Assembly: GCF_003234935.1 (NCBI RefSeq) | Contig: NZ_QKSB01000003.1 | Span: forward strand, 248,001-312,000 | Reading direction: 5' to 3' | DNA: 64,000 nucleotides | Origin: Putridiphycobacter roseus | GTDB lineage: Bacteria > Bacteroidota > Bacteroidia > Flavobacteriales_D > Crocinitomicaceae | Shown here: positions 1-8,807 of the stretch, one piece after another | Numbering within the stretch: position 1 is the first letter of the stretch | How the letters are laid out: every line of letters starts with the position of its first letter | The notes under the pieces: model-generated | Databases searched by the model: none | Told to the model about the DNA's origin: nothing | What the model saw: the letters and a program-made list of their open reading frames with translations, nothing else | Made by a program: the position numbers and the translations under genes

Positions 1-141
1 AGGATGAGCATGTCCAATTGAAATTACGCCATGTCCTCCATATAAATCTAAATACTCTTCGTTGCGATCATCATAAATATAAACCCCTTTTCCATTAGTC
101 AGTGTGATGTCGAATCTCGGGTATACGTCAAATAATTTCAT
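1..141 (-). CDS. argD: Acetylornithine/succinylornithine aminotransferase, N-terminal part (cut by window edge)
   Basis: Only the first 47 codons lie in the window; the gene continues past position 1. The translation starts MKLFDVYPRFDITL and runs through the segment Y-L-D-L-Y-G-G-H-G, typical of the N-terminus of class III PLP aminotransferases of the ArgD type (substrate-side loop before the cofactor domain). The enzyme transaminates N-acyl-glutamate semialdehyde to N-acyl-ornithine. It starts 13 bp after argC on the same strand, so it is the last visible gene of the operon GNAT-argG-argC-argD. The catalytic lysine is outside the window, so the call rests on the N-terminal sequence and the context. 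Confidence 0.85.
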   Translation of the reverse strand, partial: MKLFDVYPRFDITLTNGKGVYIYDDRNEEYLDLYGGHGVISIGHAHP

Positions 142-154
142 TCTTTTTGATTTT

Positions 155-1132
155 TTAGTGATAGCTTGCTTTTAGATTTAGTCCAGTATTTTCTTCTAAT
201 CCAAAAATGAGGTTCATATTTTGGATAGCTTGTCCAGCAGCACCTTTTAATAAATTATCGATTACGGAGGTTATGAGTACCTTATTCTCGATTTTTTGAA
301 CTTGAATTAAACAGTTATTCGTATGGACTACTTGTTTTAAGTTAATCGTCTTATTACTGATAAAAGTGAACTTATTATTTTGATAAAAATTCGAATACAA
401 ATCCATTAATTCTTCTTCAGACATTTCAGATTTAGTATACATGGACGCAAATATTCCGCGGGTAAAATCACCACGAACAGGAATAAAATTTATATCCTGC
501 TTAAATTCCTTTTGTAAGGATAAAATACTTTCCCCAATTTCATTTAAATGTTGATGTTTAAAAGCTTTATATATGGATACATTATTATTTCTCCATGTAA
601 AATGAGAAGTAGCACGCAAGGATTGTCCAGCGCCAGTGGACCCTGTGATCGCATTTACATGTATGTCGTCATTCAATAATCCAGCTTTTGCAAGGGGAAG
701 TAATCCTAATTGAATAGCCGTTGCAAAGCAACCTGGGTTTGCAATATATTTGGCTTTTTTTATTTTAGATTGATTTAGTTCTACCAATCCATAAACAAAA
801 TCTTTCCCTTGAAAATTAGCATCCTTATCCAGTCTAAAATCATTACTCATATCTATGATTACTGTCTTGTCCGAAAATGAATTTTCGACTAAAAATTTAC
901 TAGAATTTCCGTGACCAAGACATAAGAAAACAACATCTACATTGGGATTAATTACAGCTGTAAAAACAAGATTATCCGCCGAAAATAAATCTTCGTGTAT
1001 CTCTGCTACTTTTCTACCTGCCTGTGAAGTACTGTATAAAAAATTAAGCTGCACATTTGGGTGGTATACTAAGCAACGAATTAATTCACCTGCTACATAT
1101 CCACCACTTCCTATAATACCTATTTGAATCAT
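155..1132 (-). CDS. argC: N-acetyl-gamma-glutamyl-phosphate reductase (or N-succinyl form)
   Basis: 325 residues, normal for ArgC. It makes N-acyl-glutamate semialdehyde from the acyl-glutamyl phosphate using NADPH in the cytoplasm. The Rossmann start reads IGIIGSGGYVAGEL (residues 4-17), and the catalytic cysteine is Cys135 in ANPGCFATA. Start codon ATG at 1132 overlaps the argG stop by 4 bp (ATGA), indicating translational coupling, and argD follows after 13 bp. Bacteroidota often use succinylated rather than acetylated intermediates in this pathway; the sequence here does not decide which acyl group is used. Confidence 0.95.
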   Translation of the reverse strand: MIQIGIIGSGGYVAGELIRCLVYHPNVQLNFLYSTSQAGRKVAEIHEDLFSADNLVFTAVINPNVDVVFLCLGHGNSSKFLVENSFSDKTVIIDMSNDFRLDKDANFQGKDFVYGLVELNQSKIKKAKYIANPGCFATAIQLGLLPLAKAGLLNDDIHVNAITGSTGAGQSLRATSHFTWRNNNVSIYKAFKHQHLNEIGESILSLQKEFKQDINFIPVRGDFTRGIFASMYTKSEMSEEELMDLYSNFYQNNKFTFISNKTINLKQVVHTNNCLIQVQKIENKVLITSVIDNLLKGAAGQAIQNMNLIFGLEENTGLNLKASYH

Positions 1133-2322
1133 CCTTTTGCGTTTACATGTTTAAAAATTTGCATTGAATTTGCTAGAACCTTAGTAAACCCTTTAACATC
1201 CTCGCCGCTCCAGTTTTTATTAATTTCTCCATAAGCACCAAAATCAGGCGTCATTAAATCGTGACTAGAAGTTATGCCTTGTACGATAAAACGGTATGGG
1301 TGTAATGCTATAGAAACTGAACCAGAAACATTCTCTTGCGTGTCTTGCAAAAAAGCTTCAATATTTCGCATAACAGGTTCAAAGTATTGTGATTCATGAA
1401 TAAACATTCCATACCAACTACCTAATTGTTCTTTCCAATGCAATTGCCATTTTGAAAGCGTATGCTTTTCTAAAGTATGGTGTGCTTTAATAATAATACT
1501 TGCAGCTGCAGCTTCGAAACCGACCCTTCCTTTAATTCCAATAATGGTATCTCCAACATGCACATCTCTCCCAATCGCATATTTGTTGGCTATATTTTCT
1601 AAAGTTTGAATGGCTTTTACCGGTTTCATCTCCTCACCATTTATACCTGAAATTTCGCCTTTATCAAATTCAATGGTAATTATCTTGGGCACAGTTTCAG
1701 TCAATTGACTTGGAAATGCTACTTCAGGTAAAGGTAAGTTAGAGGTTAACGTTTCTGCACCGCCAACACTTGTCCCCCACAGCCCTTTGTTGATAGAATA
1801 TTGTGCTTTTTCCCAATCTACTCCAACCCCATTCTGTGCTAAATAATCTATTTCTGCTTTACGAGACAATTGTTGGTCTCTAATAGGTGTAATAATTTCC
1901 AATTCAGGCGCTATCAACTGAAAGATTAAATCGAATCGAATTTGATCATTCCCTGCACCTGTACTACCATGAGCAATGGCAGAAGCTCCAACCGTTTTAG
2001 CATAATTAGCTAAAGCAATGGCTTGGTAAATACGTTCAGCACTAACAGATAAAGGATAGGTATTGTTTTTAAGTACATTACCAAAAATCAAGTATTTAAT
2101 GATATTATCATAATACGCTTCCGTTTCTTGGAGAGTAACATGTTGTTTTACACCTAGACGCAAAGCTTTTTCTTCAATTTCTATCAATTCCATTTCAGAG
2201 AAACCTCCCGTATTTACAATCGCCGAGTAGACCTCTACTTGTTTTTCATTTTTTAAATATTTAACACAGTAGGAAGTATCTAAACCACCACTGAATGCTA
2301 GTACTACTTTTTTATTTTTCAT
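1129..2322 (-). CDS. argG: Argininosuccinate synthase
   Basis: 397 residues. Joins citrulline and aspartate with ATP to give argininosuccinate. The N-terminal PP-loop ATP motif is AFSGGLDTSYC (residues 9-19), and the STGAGNDQIRFD segment of the aspartate/citrulline site is present near residue 120. It overlaps argC by 4 bp downstream and the GNAT gene by 11 bp upstream, so the three genes are one tightly coupled unit. No feature suggests loss of function. Confidence 0.96.
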   Translation of the reverse strand: MKNKKVVLAFSGGLDTSYCVKYLKNEKQVEVYSAIVNTGGFSEMELIEIEEKALRLGVKQHVTLQETEAYYDNIIKYLIFGNVLKNNTYPLSVSAERIYQAIALANYAKTVGASAIAHGSTGAGNDQIRFDLIFQLIAPELEIITPIRDQQLSRKAEIDYLAQNGVGVDWEKAQYSINKGLWGTSVGGAETLTSNLPLPEVAFPSQLTETVPKIITIEFDKGEISGINGEEMKPVKAIQTLENIANKYAIGRDVHVGDTIIGIKGRVGFEAAAASIIIKAHHTLEKHTLSKWQLHWKEQLGSWYGMFIHESQYFEPVMRNIEAFLQDTQENVSGSVSIALHPYRFIVQGITSSHDLMTPDFGAYGEINKNWSGEDVKGFTKVLANSMQIFKHVNAKG

Positions 2323-2986
2323 TATTGATAAAATTATTGAGTTTAGGAAATTGCTTTGCTTTTTTTTGGATGCGTATTTTTCTGAGTTTTAAAAATTTTG
2401 TGAATTTATTCCAAGTATGTGTTTTCCCTATATGATGAACTTTTCCTTTAGCTGGTATCGCTTTTAAATCGCAGACCATTCCGGTACAAATACACATAGT
2501 TTTATTGGTCCGTTGTAGAATATCATAATTATGACAACTGTTACAGCCATCCCAAAATTTTTCATCTTGCGTTAATTCCGAAAAAGTGACGGGTTTATAG
2601 CCTAGATTAGAATTGATTTTCATGACCGCCATACTTGTGGTTATGCCGAAAAGTTTAGCATTGGGATATTTTTGCTTCGATAAATCAAAAGTTGCTTTTT
2701 TTATGGCTTTAGCTAAACCTGTATTTCGGTAGTTAACGTGTGTAATGAGTCCCGAGTTAGCGACATACTTTTCGTTTTCCCAACTTTCAATATAACAAAA
2801 TCCGACTGGTATATCTTTATCTAATGCAAGGATAGCTTTGCCTTCCTCCATTTTTTTTTGGATGTATTCTGGCTGTCGTTTAGCAATACCAGTCCCACGT
2901 ACTAAGGCCGCTTCAGACATCATATTACAGATAGTTTCTGCATGATGAAAATGGCGCTTATCCGCCAAAGTGATAATTACATTCAT
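2312..2986 (-). CDS. GNAT acyltransferase, candidate N-acylglutamate synthase of the arginine pathway
   Basis: 224 residues from the ATG at 2986. A longer reading back to 3055 exists, but its extra residues are low complexity and the GNAT fold begins at MNVIITLADKRHF. The acetyl-CoA-binding region is around residues 78-100 (V-N-Y-R-N-T-G-L-A-K-A-I). After the GNAT core is a cysteine cluster: Cys148-x2-Cys151 and Cys165-x-Cys167-x4-Cys172, then a basic tail. In Bacteroidota a GNAT in front of argG-argC-argD is a known arrangement, and in Bacteroides thetaiotaomicron the gene in this position has been assigned N-succinylglutamate synthase from mutant data. That function is inferred here from synteny and fold; no classic ArgA or ArgJ is visible. 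The 11-bp overlap with argG supports co-expression. Confidence 0.75.
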   Translation of the reverse strand: MNVIITLADKRHFHHAETICNMMSEAALVRGTGIAKRQPEYIQKKMEEGKAILALDKDIPVGFCYIESWENEKYVANSGLITHVNYRNTGLAKAIKKATFDLSKQKYPNAKLFGITTSMAVMKINSNLGYKPVTFSELTQDEKFWDGCNSCHNYDILQRTNKTMCICTGMVCDLKAIPAKGKVHHIGKTHTWNKFTKFLKLRKIRIQKKAKQFPKLNNFINNEK

Positions 2987-3076
2987 GATGTAAAAGGTGC
3001 TATTTAAAAAGAAAATTGAAGTTTGATTTTTTTTTAATAAAATCCGTATAGCCAATGACTATGCATAAAAATAAAT

Positions 3077-3116
3077 TAGGCTAAAATTCGCCTATTAGCA
3101 CTCTCCATCCTAATAG
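3077..3116 (-). promoter_or_regulatory. Two mutually exclusive leader hairpins upstream of the arginine operon
   Basis: On the minus strand CTATTAG (3116-3110) pairs with CTAATAG (3098-3092) around an 11-nt loop. The overlapping TAGGC (3094-3090) can pair instead with GCCTA (3081-3077), followed by the T-rich ATTTATTTTTA. The shared bases 3092-3094 make full formation of both stems incompatible. This resembles an attenuator, but the stems are short (7 and 5 bp) and A/T rich, so the regulatory reading is an inference. Confidence 0.35.
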
Positions 3117-3138
3117 AAATAGGAAGCAGCATATCTGT

Positions 3139-3155
3139 TGCAAATTGAATTTGCA
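3139..3155. promoter_or_regulatory. Perfect 17-bp palindrome, candidate operator
   Basis: TGCAAATTGAATTTGCA has two perfect 8-bp arms around a single G. It lies about 150 bp before the start of the arginine operon and about 230 bp after the end of the AraC gene, in otherwise unstructured A/T-rich DNA. It is not a good match to the proteobacterial ARG box. A dimeric regulator site is the likely meaning, but the protein is unknown. Confidence 0.4.
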
Positions 3156-3384
3156 CCTTAGAGATTTGATATGTATTACTGTTTTTCAAGATGACAAATC
3201 TATTGTAAATTTTAGAAACATTGTATAAAAACAAATAATATGTTTAGATTTAAACACCTTATTACTTGCCTGTTATTCTTTCCTACACATTCAAAAAATG
3301 TTTTAAAACCCATTTTACCAACAAAACAATTGAAAAAGGAAATAAAAAATTGACATAAAAATACAAGTCTGATTTCAAAATGTA

Positions 3385-4185
3385 TTAGGCGTATATTTCA
3401 TTTGATTTTCTGTATTCCGAAGGCCGTTTCCCCATCACTTTAGTAAAAGTATTACTAAAGGTTGGTAGGCTATTATAACCAACCATACTACCAATTTCCG
3501 AAATGTTATGATCTGAATTCACTAAATATTCTAAAGACTTAAAAATTCTAAGTTGTGTGTAATATTTAATGTAAGACATGCCAAAATCTTTTTTAAATAA
3601 GCGATATACTGATTTGTCCGTCATGCTAAATTTAGCAGCTAGTTTAGGCAATAGATGCTCTTCATGAATGCTTTCTTTTAGGTAATTAACAATTGCTATT
3701 AATCTACCATCTTTTGGGTGTGGGAGCTCTATTGGTAAGGAAGTAGAAAATGATTCTTCTAAAATTGCTTTAAAAGCATTAAAAATGATAAATTTATTTT
3801 TTTGACCTGAGGTAATATCCCCTTTCCAATTCGCGGTAAATAACAACAATTCCATCAATAAATTATTGATGGGATAAATACCCTCTTTTTTATAAAAATC
3901 AGCACTATTTAAATTTTCAGGAAAATATATATTTTTCATGATTACTTTGGGAGAACTTGGATAAATAGCATGTTTTACATGAGATGGAATCCACATATAA
4001 TGTCTTGCTGGTAAATAATACTCACTTGTATTTGTTTTAATAAACACTACGCCACCCTCAGTATATAAAAACTGTCCTTTACTATGACTATGGAGTTCAA
4101 TAAAGTTTTCGCCCTTTAAATTATAATAACAAAATATACTTTTCGGGTCTTTATCTACTTCCGTTAAATAGTATTGGCTATTCAT
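3385..4185 (-). CDS. AraC-family transcriptional regulator
   Basis: 266 residues. The N-terminal half (about 1-110) is a cupin-like effector domain with FIELHSHSKGQFLYTEGG and a Y-x-W-I-P-x-x-x-x-H segment. Residues about 160-262 form the double helix-turn-helix, ending in the family signature G-x-x-S-x-P-T-F-S-N-T-F-T-K-x-x-G-x-x-P-S-E-Y-R. It is divergent from the CoA-transferase gene, with 182 bp between the starts, so it probably controls that gene and itself. The effector is unknown. Confidence 0.9.
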   Translation of the reverse strand: MNSQYYLTEVDKDPKSIFCYYNLKGENFIELHSHSKGQFLYTEGGVVFIKTNTSEYYLPARHYMWIPSHVKHAIYPSSPKVIMKNIYFPENLNSADFYKKEGIYPINNLLMELLLFTANWKGDITSGQKNKFIIFNAFKAILEESFSTSLPIELPHPKDGRLIAIVNYLKESIHEEHLLPKLAAKFSMTDKSVYRLFKKDFGMSYIKYYTQLRIFKSLEYLVNSDHNISEIGSMVGYNSLPTFSNTFTKVMGKRPSEYRKSNEIYA

Positions 4186-4203
4186 AATAAAATCATATTG
4201 AAA

Positions 4204-4221
4204 ATTTAGTTTGTCCTAAAT
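4204..4221. promoter_or_regulatory. Dyad in the divergent AraC/CoA-transferase intergenic region
   Basis: ATTTAG and CTAAAT form perfect 6-bp arms separated by 6 bp, 19-36 bp upstream of the AraC gene start. It could be an autoregulatory site, but AraC proteins usually bind direct repeats and the arms are A/T rich. Confidence 0.25.
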
Positions 4222-4367
4222 TAATAAATAATTGTCTTTTTTAAACAAATAGACATTAAATATCTTGCATAAATTGCCAATCGTTCTTAACAAAAACATA
4301 ATACACCAGACAGATAAAAACCAAAATATAAAATATTTAACCCCACAGTCAATAAATAAAAACCGCT

Positions 4368-5876
4368 ATGCAAAGAATTAAATACCAAGCCTATATAGAT
4401 AAAATTCAGTCACCTGAAAAAGCTGCTTTATTAATAAAAAACCACCATGTTTTGGGGGTAAGTGGTTTTACAAAAGCGGGAGACAGTAAAACTGTATTGC
4501 CAAAAGTTGCAGAAAGAGCACTACATGAAGAATTAAAACTTACCGTATTGAGCGGTGCATCCTTGGGGTATGATACGGATGCAGATTTAGCTAAAAATGG
4601 CGCCCTTTATAAAAGAATGCCTTTTCAAGCCGACCCTACCTTAAGAAAATCGATAAACAACCATGAAGTATTATATGTAGACCAACACTTAGGCCAAACT
4701 GCGGACATGCTTCAAAACATTGATACTTTTAAAATTGATGTAGCCATTATTGAGGCTTTAGCCATTACAGAAGAAGGATATATAATACCTACGACCTCGG
4801 TAGGTAACTCTCCAATTTTTGCTGAGATGGCAGACAAAATCATCATAGAAATTAATGGTTCTTTTCCCAAAAGTTTGGCTGGAATTCATGATATAAAACT
4901 CTTAAAAAAACAACCCAACCGAGAAATTATTCCTGTTTTACAATCCGACACAAAAATTGGAGACCCATATATAAAAATTAACCCTGAAAAAGTTGTTGCC
5001 ATTGTTTTTACAGAAGTACCAGATAGTCCAGCTATTATTTCTGCTCCTGACGAGAAAACAACTGCAATTTCGGGTCATATTCTTCAATTTTTAGACAAGG
5101 AAGTTGCGGAAGGAAGATTAACCGAGTCATTATTACCATTACAAGCAGGAATTGGAAAAACTGCCAATGCCATTTTATCTGGTTTTAAGGATAGTAATTT
5201 TAAAAACTTAACCATGTATTCAGAAGTACTTCAAGATAGTACATTTGAACTTTTTGATTCAGGAAAACTCATTTTTGCCTCTGCTTCTTCCATTACCATT
5301 ACAGAATCATGCGCTGAAAAGGTTTTTAATGATTTTGATCAATACAAAGATAAATTGATGCTAAGACCGCAAAACATCAGTAACGCAGCGGAAGTTATCA
5401 GTCGTTTAGGCGTAATAGGTATTAATACAGCCATTGAGTTTGATATATATGGCAATGTAAATTCAACACACATTTCGGGTACTAAAATGATGAATGGTAT
5501 AGGTGGTTCTGGTGATTTTGCTCGAAATGGTTATCTCAGTATTTTTGCCTGTCCCTCCATTTCAAAAGAAGGTAAGATTTCACATATTGTTCCTATGGTT
5601 TCACATACCGATCATACCGAACATGATGTTGATATTTTGGTAACAGAACAAGGATTAGCGGACATTAGAGGATTAGCGCCAACAGAAAGAGCTAGGCTAA
5701 TTATAAAAAACTGTGTCCATCCAGATTATAAGGATCAGTTATTAGATTATTTTGAGACAGCCTACGCATTGGGCGGACATACCCCGCATATTTTACAAGA
5801 CACCTTTAGTTGGCATACCCAATTAAAAAAACATGGAACCATGAAAATGAATGAATTAGCAAGTAATCATTTTTAG
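4368..5876 (+). CDS. Acetyl-CoA hydrolase/transferase family CoA-transferase (succinyl-CoA:acetate type)
   Basis: 502 residues, the usual length of the succinyl-CoA:acetate CoA-transferase group. The family moves CoA between acyl groups through a glutamyl-CoA thioester. The likely catalytic glutamate is Glu286 in LTMYSEVLQD. The glycine loop QAGIGKTANAIL is at about 259-270 and the CoA-site segment GIGGSGDFARNG at about 377-388. It is transcribed away from the AraC regulator. Substrate is inferred from family only: acetate/succinate is the common pair, propionate is possible. The ATG at 4368 is preceded by an A-rich stretch and no Shine-Dalgarno sequence. Confidence 0.88.
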   Translation: MQRIKYQAYIDKIQSPEKAALLIKNHHVLGVSGFTKAGDSKTVLPKVAERALHEELKLTVLSGASLGYDTDADLAKNGALYKRMPFQADPTLRKSINNHEVLYVDQHLGQTADMLQNIDTFKIDVAIIEALAITEEGYIIPTTSVGNSPIFAEMADKIIIEINGSFPKSLAGIHDIKLLKKQPNREIIPVLQSDTKIGDPYIKINPEKVVAIVFTEVPDSPAIISAPDEKTTAISGHILQFLDKEVAEGRLTESLLPLQAGIGKTANAILSGFKDSNFKNLTMYSEVLQDSTFELFDSGKLIFASASSITITESCAEKVFNDFDQYKDKLMLRPQNISNAAEVISRLGVIGINTAIEFDIYGNVNSTHISGTKMMNGIGGSGDFARNGYLSIFACPSISKEGKISHIVPMVSHTDHTEHDVDILVTEQGLADIRGLAPTERARLIIKNCVHPDYKDQLLDYFETAYALGGHTPHILQDTFSWHTQLKKHGTMKMNELASNHF

Positions 5877-5992
5877 TGAAGGGGATTAAGCTTTGATTTG
5901 AAGTATAAGGAAAATAATACTCATTTTTTAATTAGTCAACAAGTGCATTTAACGCCAAGCATTTACCTGTCCAAAATAAAAGGTAACTTTAT

Positions 5993-8116
5993 TTAAACTT
6001 TAATTCCCATCATACAAACATCATCTACCTGTTCTTCGCTTCCTTTCCAATTATTAAATTTTTGTAGGAGTAATTCTTTTTGTGTCAAGGGATCTCTAGT
6101 GGTAATACTTAGCAGATATTCCTTTAGAGGTTTCTTTTTAAACTTTTTATTTTTTGGTCCCCCAAATTGGTCCACGAATCCGTCAGTTTGTAAATAAATA
6201 TAGTCTCCACTACCTAATTGAATAGTTTGGGTTTTAAATGGTTTTAATGTTTCGGTCCATCCAACCGAGTGTTTATCCACACGGTGCTCTGTCAATGCCG
6301 ATTCATTCCTTTGGTCGAATGCTTTTTTTGAGAAATGCCAAAGTGAATTACTGGCTCCTGAATATGCACATAAGTTATTGGCATCCAAACAGCAAATAGT
6401 AATATCCATACCATCCCTTAAATACTGCTTCCTTTTGGTAAATGTTTCAATAATTAATTTTCTTGTCATGTCTAGAATCAGACCTGGGTCTGAAATCCCT
6501 AATTCATTTACACTACGGTTTAAGGCAGTAGCACATACCAGACTTACCATAGCTCCAGGTACACCATGACCAGTACAATCCGCTACAGCTACTATTCTTA
6601 AATCTTTTTCTTTGATGTATTCAAACCAATAAAAATCGCCACTCACCACATCCTTGGGTTTAAACAATACAAAATGATTGGGGAAATGTTCCAATAAGGT
6701 TAGGTCATTGGGTAGAATTGTATTCTGTAATCGTTTTGCATAATCAATGCTTTCTTTAATTTCTTGATGTGTTTGGGCCAAAAGTTGGTGTTGTTTATTG
6801 ATGATATCGTGTGCTTTTTTCTTTGTGCGATAACTTCGGTACATCACTAATCCCAAACCAAGTAAAAGTACAATTCCACCGTACATAGCAATTTGTTGCG
6901 TCCTTGCTTTCGCCAAAGCAGCTTTTTGCTCCTCAATCTCTAAAATATTTAAGCCTTGGATTCTTGCAAATTCCAGACTATCCATAATGGCTTTTTTATC
7001 ATATTCATGCTGGTACTTCATATTCAAAGCTGCCTCTTGGTTTTTAGCCGAATTTAAACTATCTTTTATTTGGTGATATAAGTCCAAATAAGTCAATGCT
7101 TTTTCATAATCTTGCGCCTTATCAAAAACGAGGTATAGTTCTTGGGCTGCTATCATTTCCATAGACTGGACTTGGTATTGCTTTGCTTTTTCAATCCCAC
7201 TTACCAAATGCATTAGCGCTAGGTCTTTTTCCTCTAGTTTATTGTAATTTCCACCCAAATATATTTCCGTCATGGTAATCTTTACCACATCATTTACTTG
7301 TGTGAATAATTCCAATGCTCTTAAATAAGAATTTAAACTTTTATTGTACTCCCCACTTTTATCGTACAATTGTCCAATATTTAAATAATAATTACCTAAA
7401 CCAACAAGATCTTTTGCTTTTTTCAAGTAAAAATAAGCTTGCTCATAATAGGTTTTAGCTTTTTCACTTTCTTTTAAATTACCATATACGGCACCTAAAT
7501 TTAAATAAGCACCGCCAATTTCTTTTGGGTCTTTGAGCGTTTCTTTTATTTTTAAACTCTCCTCGTAATACTTAATGGCAAGATGGTATATTTTTTGAGA
7601 ATTATATAATACGCCTAAATTATTGTATAACCTGCCAATTCTAGTGATATCCTTTTTTTTTTCAAAAATTTTTAAAGCTTTGAAATAATTTTCTGCGGCT
7701 TCTTTATACGCCCCACGATCGGTATATATTACACCCATATTAGAGTAGATTACCCCTGCACCAATTTCGTTATGATTTTCCATAGCCAACGATAATGATT
7801 GCGCATAAAGTACCAATGACTGATCTGTTTGTCCCAAGATGGAATATGCCACGGCTTGGTGATTTAATGCGGCAACCATATATTTTGAAATGGCCTTTTT
7901 TTCAGCTAAATCGTATAATTCTTTAGAAAGAACAAGTGCGGTATCGGGATTGGTAAACATATAAGTCTCCCATATATAATTTTTATATGCTTCGAATCTC
8001 AGCGTATCATGATTTTTAGGATTTTCCCAAACCTTTATCAAACTATCTTCAGTAGCAAGTAATTGCTTCCATGGAAAAAGTAATAATACGCCCAATAAAA
8101 CAAAATATTTATACAT
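5993..8116 (-). CDS. TPR sensor with SpoIIE-type PP2C serine phosphatase domain
   Basis: 707 residues. Signal peptide about 1-22; tetratricopeptide repeats about 80-350 (repeated N-x-G-x-x-Y ... A-x-x-Y-x-x-A-L units); coiled coil about 360-408; one membrane segment 409-427; second short coiled coil about 430-465; SpoIIE/PP2C domain about 470-707. Metal-binding aspartates are visible: Asp494 in VSGDFYWF, Asp513 in VADCTGHGVPG, and Asp698/699 in QVDDVCMMG. The TPR part is therefore periplasmic and the phosphatase cytoplasmic. Such proteins in Bacteroidota are thought to dephosphorylate anti-sigma-antagonist-like partners; the partner is not next door. It stands alone, 82 bp from the next gene. 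Confidence 0.92.
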   Translation of the reverse strand: MYKYFVLLGVLLLFPWKQLLATEDSLIKVWENPKNHDTLRFEAYKNYIWETYMFTNPDTALVLSKELYDLAEKKAISKYMVAALNHQAVAYSILGQTDQSLVLYAQSLSLAMENHNEIGAGVIYSNMGVIYTDRGAYKEAAENYFKALKIFEKKKDITRIGRLYNNLGVLYNSQKIYHLAIKYYEESLKIKETLKDPKEIGGAYLNLGAVYGNLKESEKAKTYYEQAYFYLKKAKDLVGLGNYYLNIGQLYDKSGEYNKSLNSYLRALELFTQVNDVVKITMTEIYLGGNYNKLEEKDLALMHLVSGIEKAKQYQVQSMEMIAAQELYLVFDKAQDYEKALTYLDLYHQIKDSLNSAKNQEAALNMKYQHEYDKKAIMDSLEFARIQGLNILEIEEQKAALAKARTQQIAMYGGIVLLLGLGLVMYRSYRTKKKAHDIINKQHQLLAQTHQEIKESIDYAKRLQNTILPNDLTLLEHFPNHFVLFKPKDVVSGDFYWFEYIKEKDLRIVAVADCTGHGVPGAMVSLVCATALNRSVNELGISDPGLILDMTRKLIIETFTKRKQYLRDGMDITICCLDANNLCAYSGASNSLWHFSKKAFDQRNESALTEHRVDKHSVGWTETLKPFKTQTIQLGSGDYIYLQTDGFVDQFGGPKNKKFKKKPLKEYLLSITTRDPLTQKELLLQKFNNWKGSEEQVDDVCMMGIKV

Positions 8117-8198
8117 TTATGGTGTAATTTGGCTAATTTATTGCTTTTAAAGGTAGTTAAAATATATAAAAATAGCCGGAATTTACCCCCCTGTTTCA

Positions 8199-8744
8199 TT
8201 AAGAGAAAAAGTACCGATTAGCTTGTAATAAGTGTCTTTCGTTATGGTAGACAACTACCCTAAAAGTATCGCCTAAACGTAGTTTGATGAATTTTGAAAT
8301 ACTAATTTTAGTTTTTAGTTTAGTTAAATTATAAGTTTTTGCTTGGTTCAATAAATCTAACATTTCTGCTTGTTGCTTTAAAAAAACGACCAAGACATCT
8401 TTATTCAACGAACACTGATTTGGGTTCATATTTTGAAAAGTTTTCATTTTATTTAATTTGGGTTTTACTTTCATGGCATTCGCAAAATAATTCCCCAGCA
8501 AACCCGCTTTAAATATTTCAATAGCACTTTGCTTATCGGGTAGCATTACCGCTTTTATTTCCGGCAGGTAAAAGTCCCCATAACGGTTTAAATGTTCTAT
8601 ACACTCTAAAGCCGACCATGTTGTGGGATTTTCTTTTTTTTGTAATTTTTCAAGTGGTTCCTTTGATAATTGGGTTGCAGATTCAATCGCTTTTAAGGTC
8701 AACAGCTTTAATTCTTCGATTAATACTAAATTAGAAATTCGCAT
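8199..8744 (-). CDS. DinB-superfamily protein (DinB_2-like)
   Basis: 181 residues. Four-helix DinB/YfiT-type fold suggested by WSALECIEHLNRYGDFYLPEI (residues about 43-63) and the C-terminal H-N-E-R-H-L-L-Q motif. The histidines in ECIEHL and YHNERHL are the usual metal ligands of these putative thiol-dependent metalloenzymes. Biochemical role unknown. A perfect FNR-type palindrome lies 42-55 bp upstream of the start, between this gene and a Crp/Fnr regulator, suggesting control by that regulator. Confidence 0.75.
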   Translation of the reverse strand: MRISNLVLIEELKLLTLKAIESATQLSKEPLEKLQKKENPTTWSALECIEHLNRYGDFYLPEIKAVMLPDKQSAIEIFKAGLLGNYFANAMKVKPKLNKMKTFQNMNPNQCSLNKDVLVVFLKQQAEMLDLLNQAKTYNLTKLKTKISISKFIKLRLGDTFRVVVYHNERHLLQANRYFFS

Positions 8745-8785
8745 ATTTTTTTATACAAATATCCTCTAAAATAGCAATTTAAACA

Positions 8786-8799
8786 TTGATTGAAATCAA
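8786..8799. promoter_or_regulatory. Perfect FNR/CRP-type box TTGATTGAAATCAA
   Basis: The sequence fits the FNR consensus TTGAT-N4-ATCAA exactly and is a full 6+2+6 palindrome. It is centred about 48 nt upstream of the DinB-like start and directly downstream of the Crp/Fnr gene. The adjacent regulator's recognition helix carries E-T-L-S-R, the E-x-x-S-R pattern that reads TTGA half-sites in FNR. Binding is inferred. Confidence 0.6.
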
Positions 8800-8807
8800 G
8801 AATTTGA

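Larger units (their letters stand above)
2987..3384. other. Intergenic leader region of the arginine operon
   Basis: About 400 bp between the GNAT start and the end of the AraC gene, with no credible coding sequence. It holds two overlapping hairpins (3077-3116) and a 17-bp perfect palindrome (3139-3155), listed separately. A TAGATTTG on the minus strand (3195-3202) fits the Bacteroidota -7 consensus TAnnTTTG, but no matching -33 element was seen at the usual distance. If used, it would give a leader of about 200 nt carrying these structures. Confidence 0.5.
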
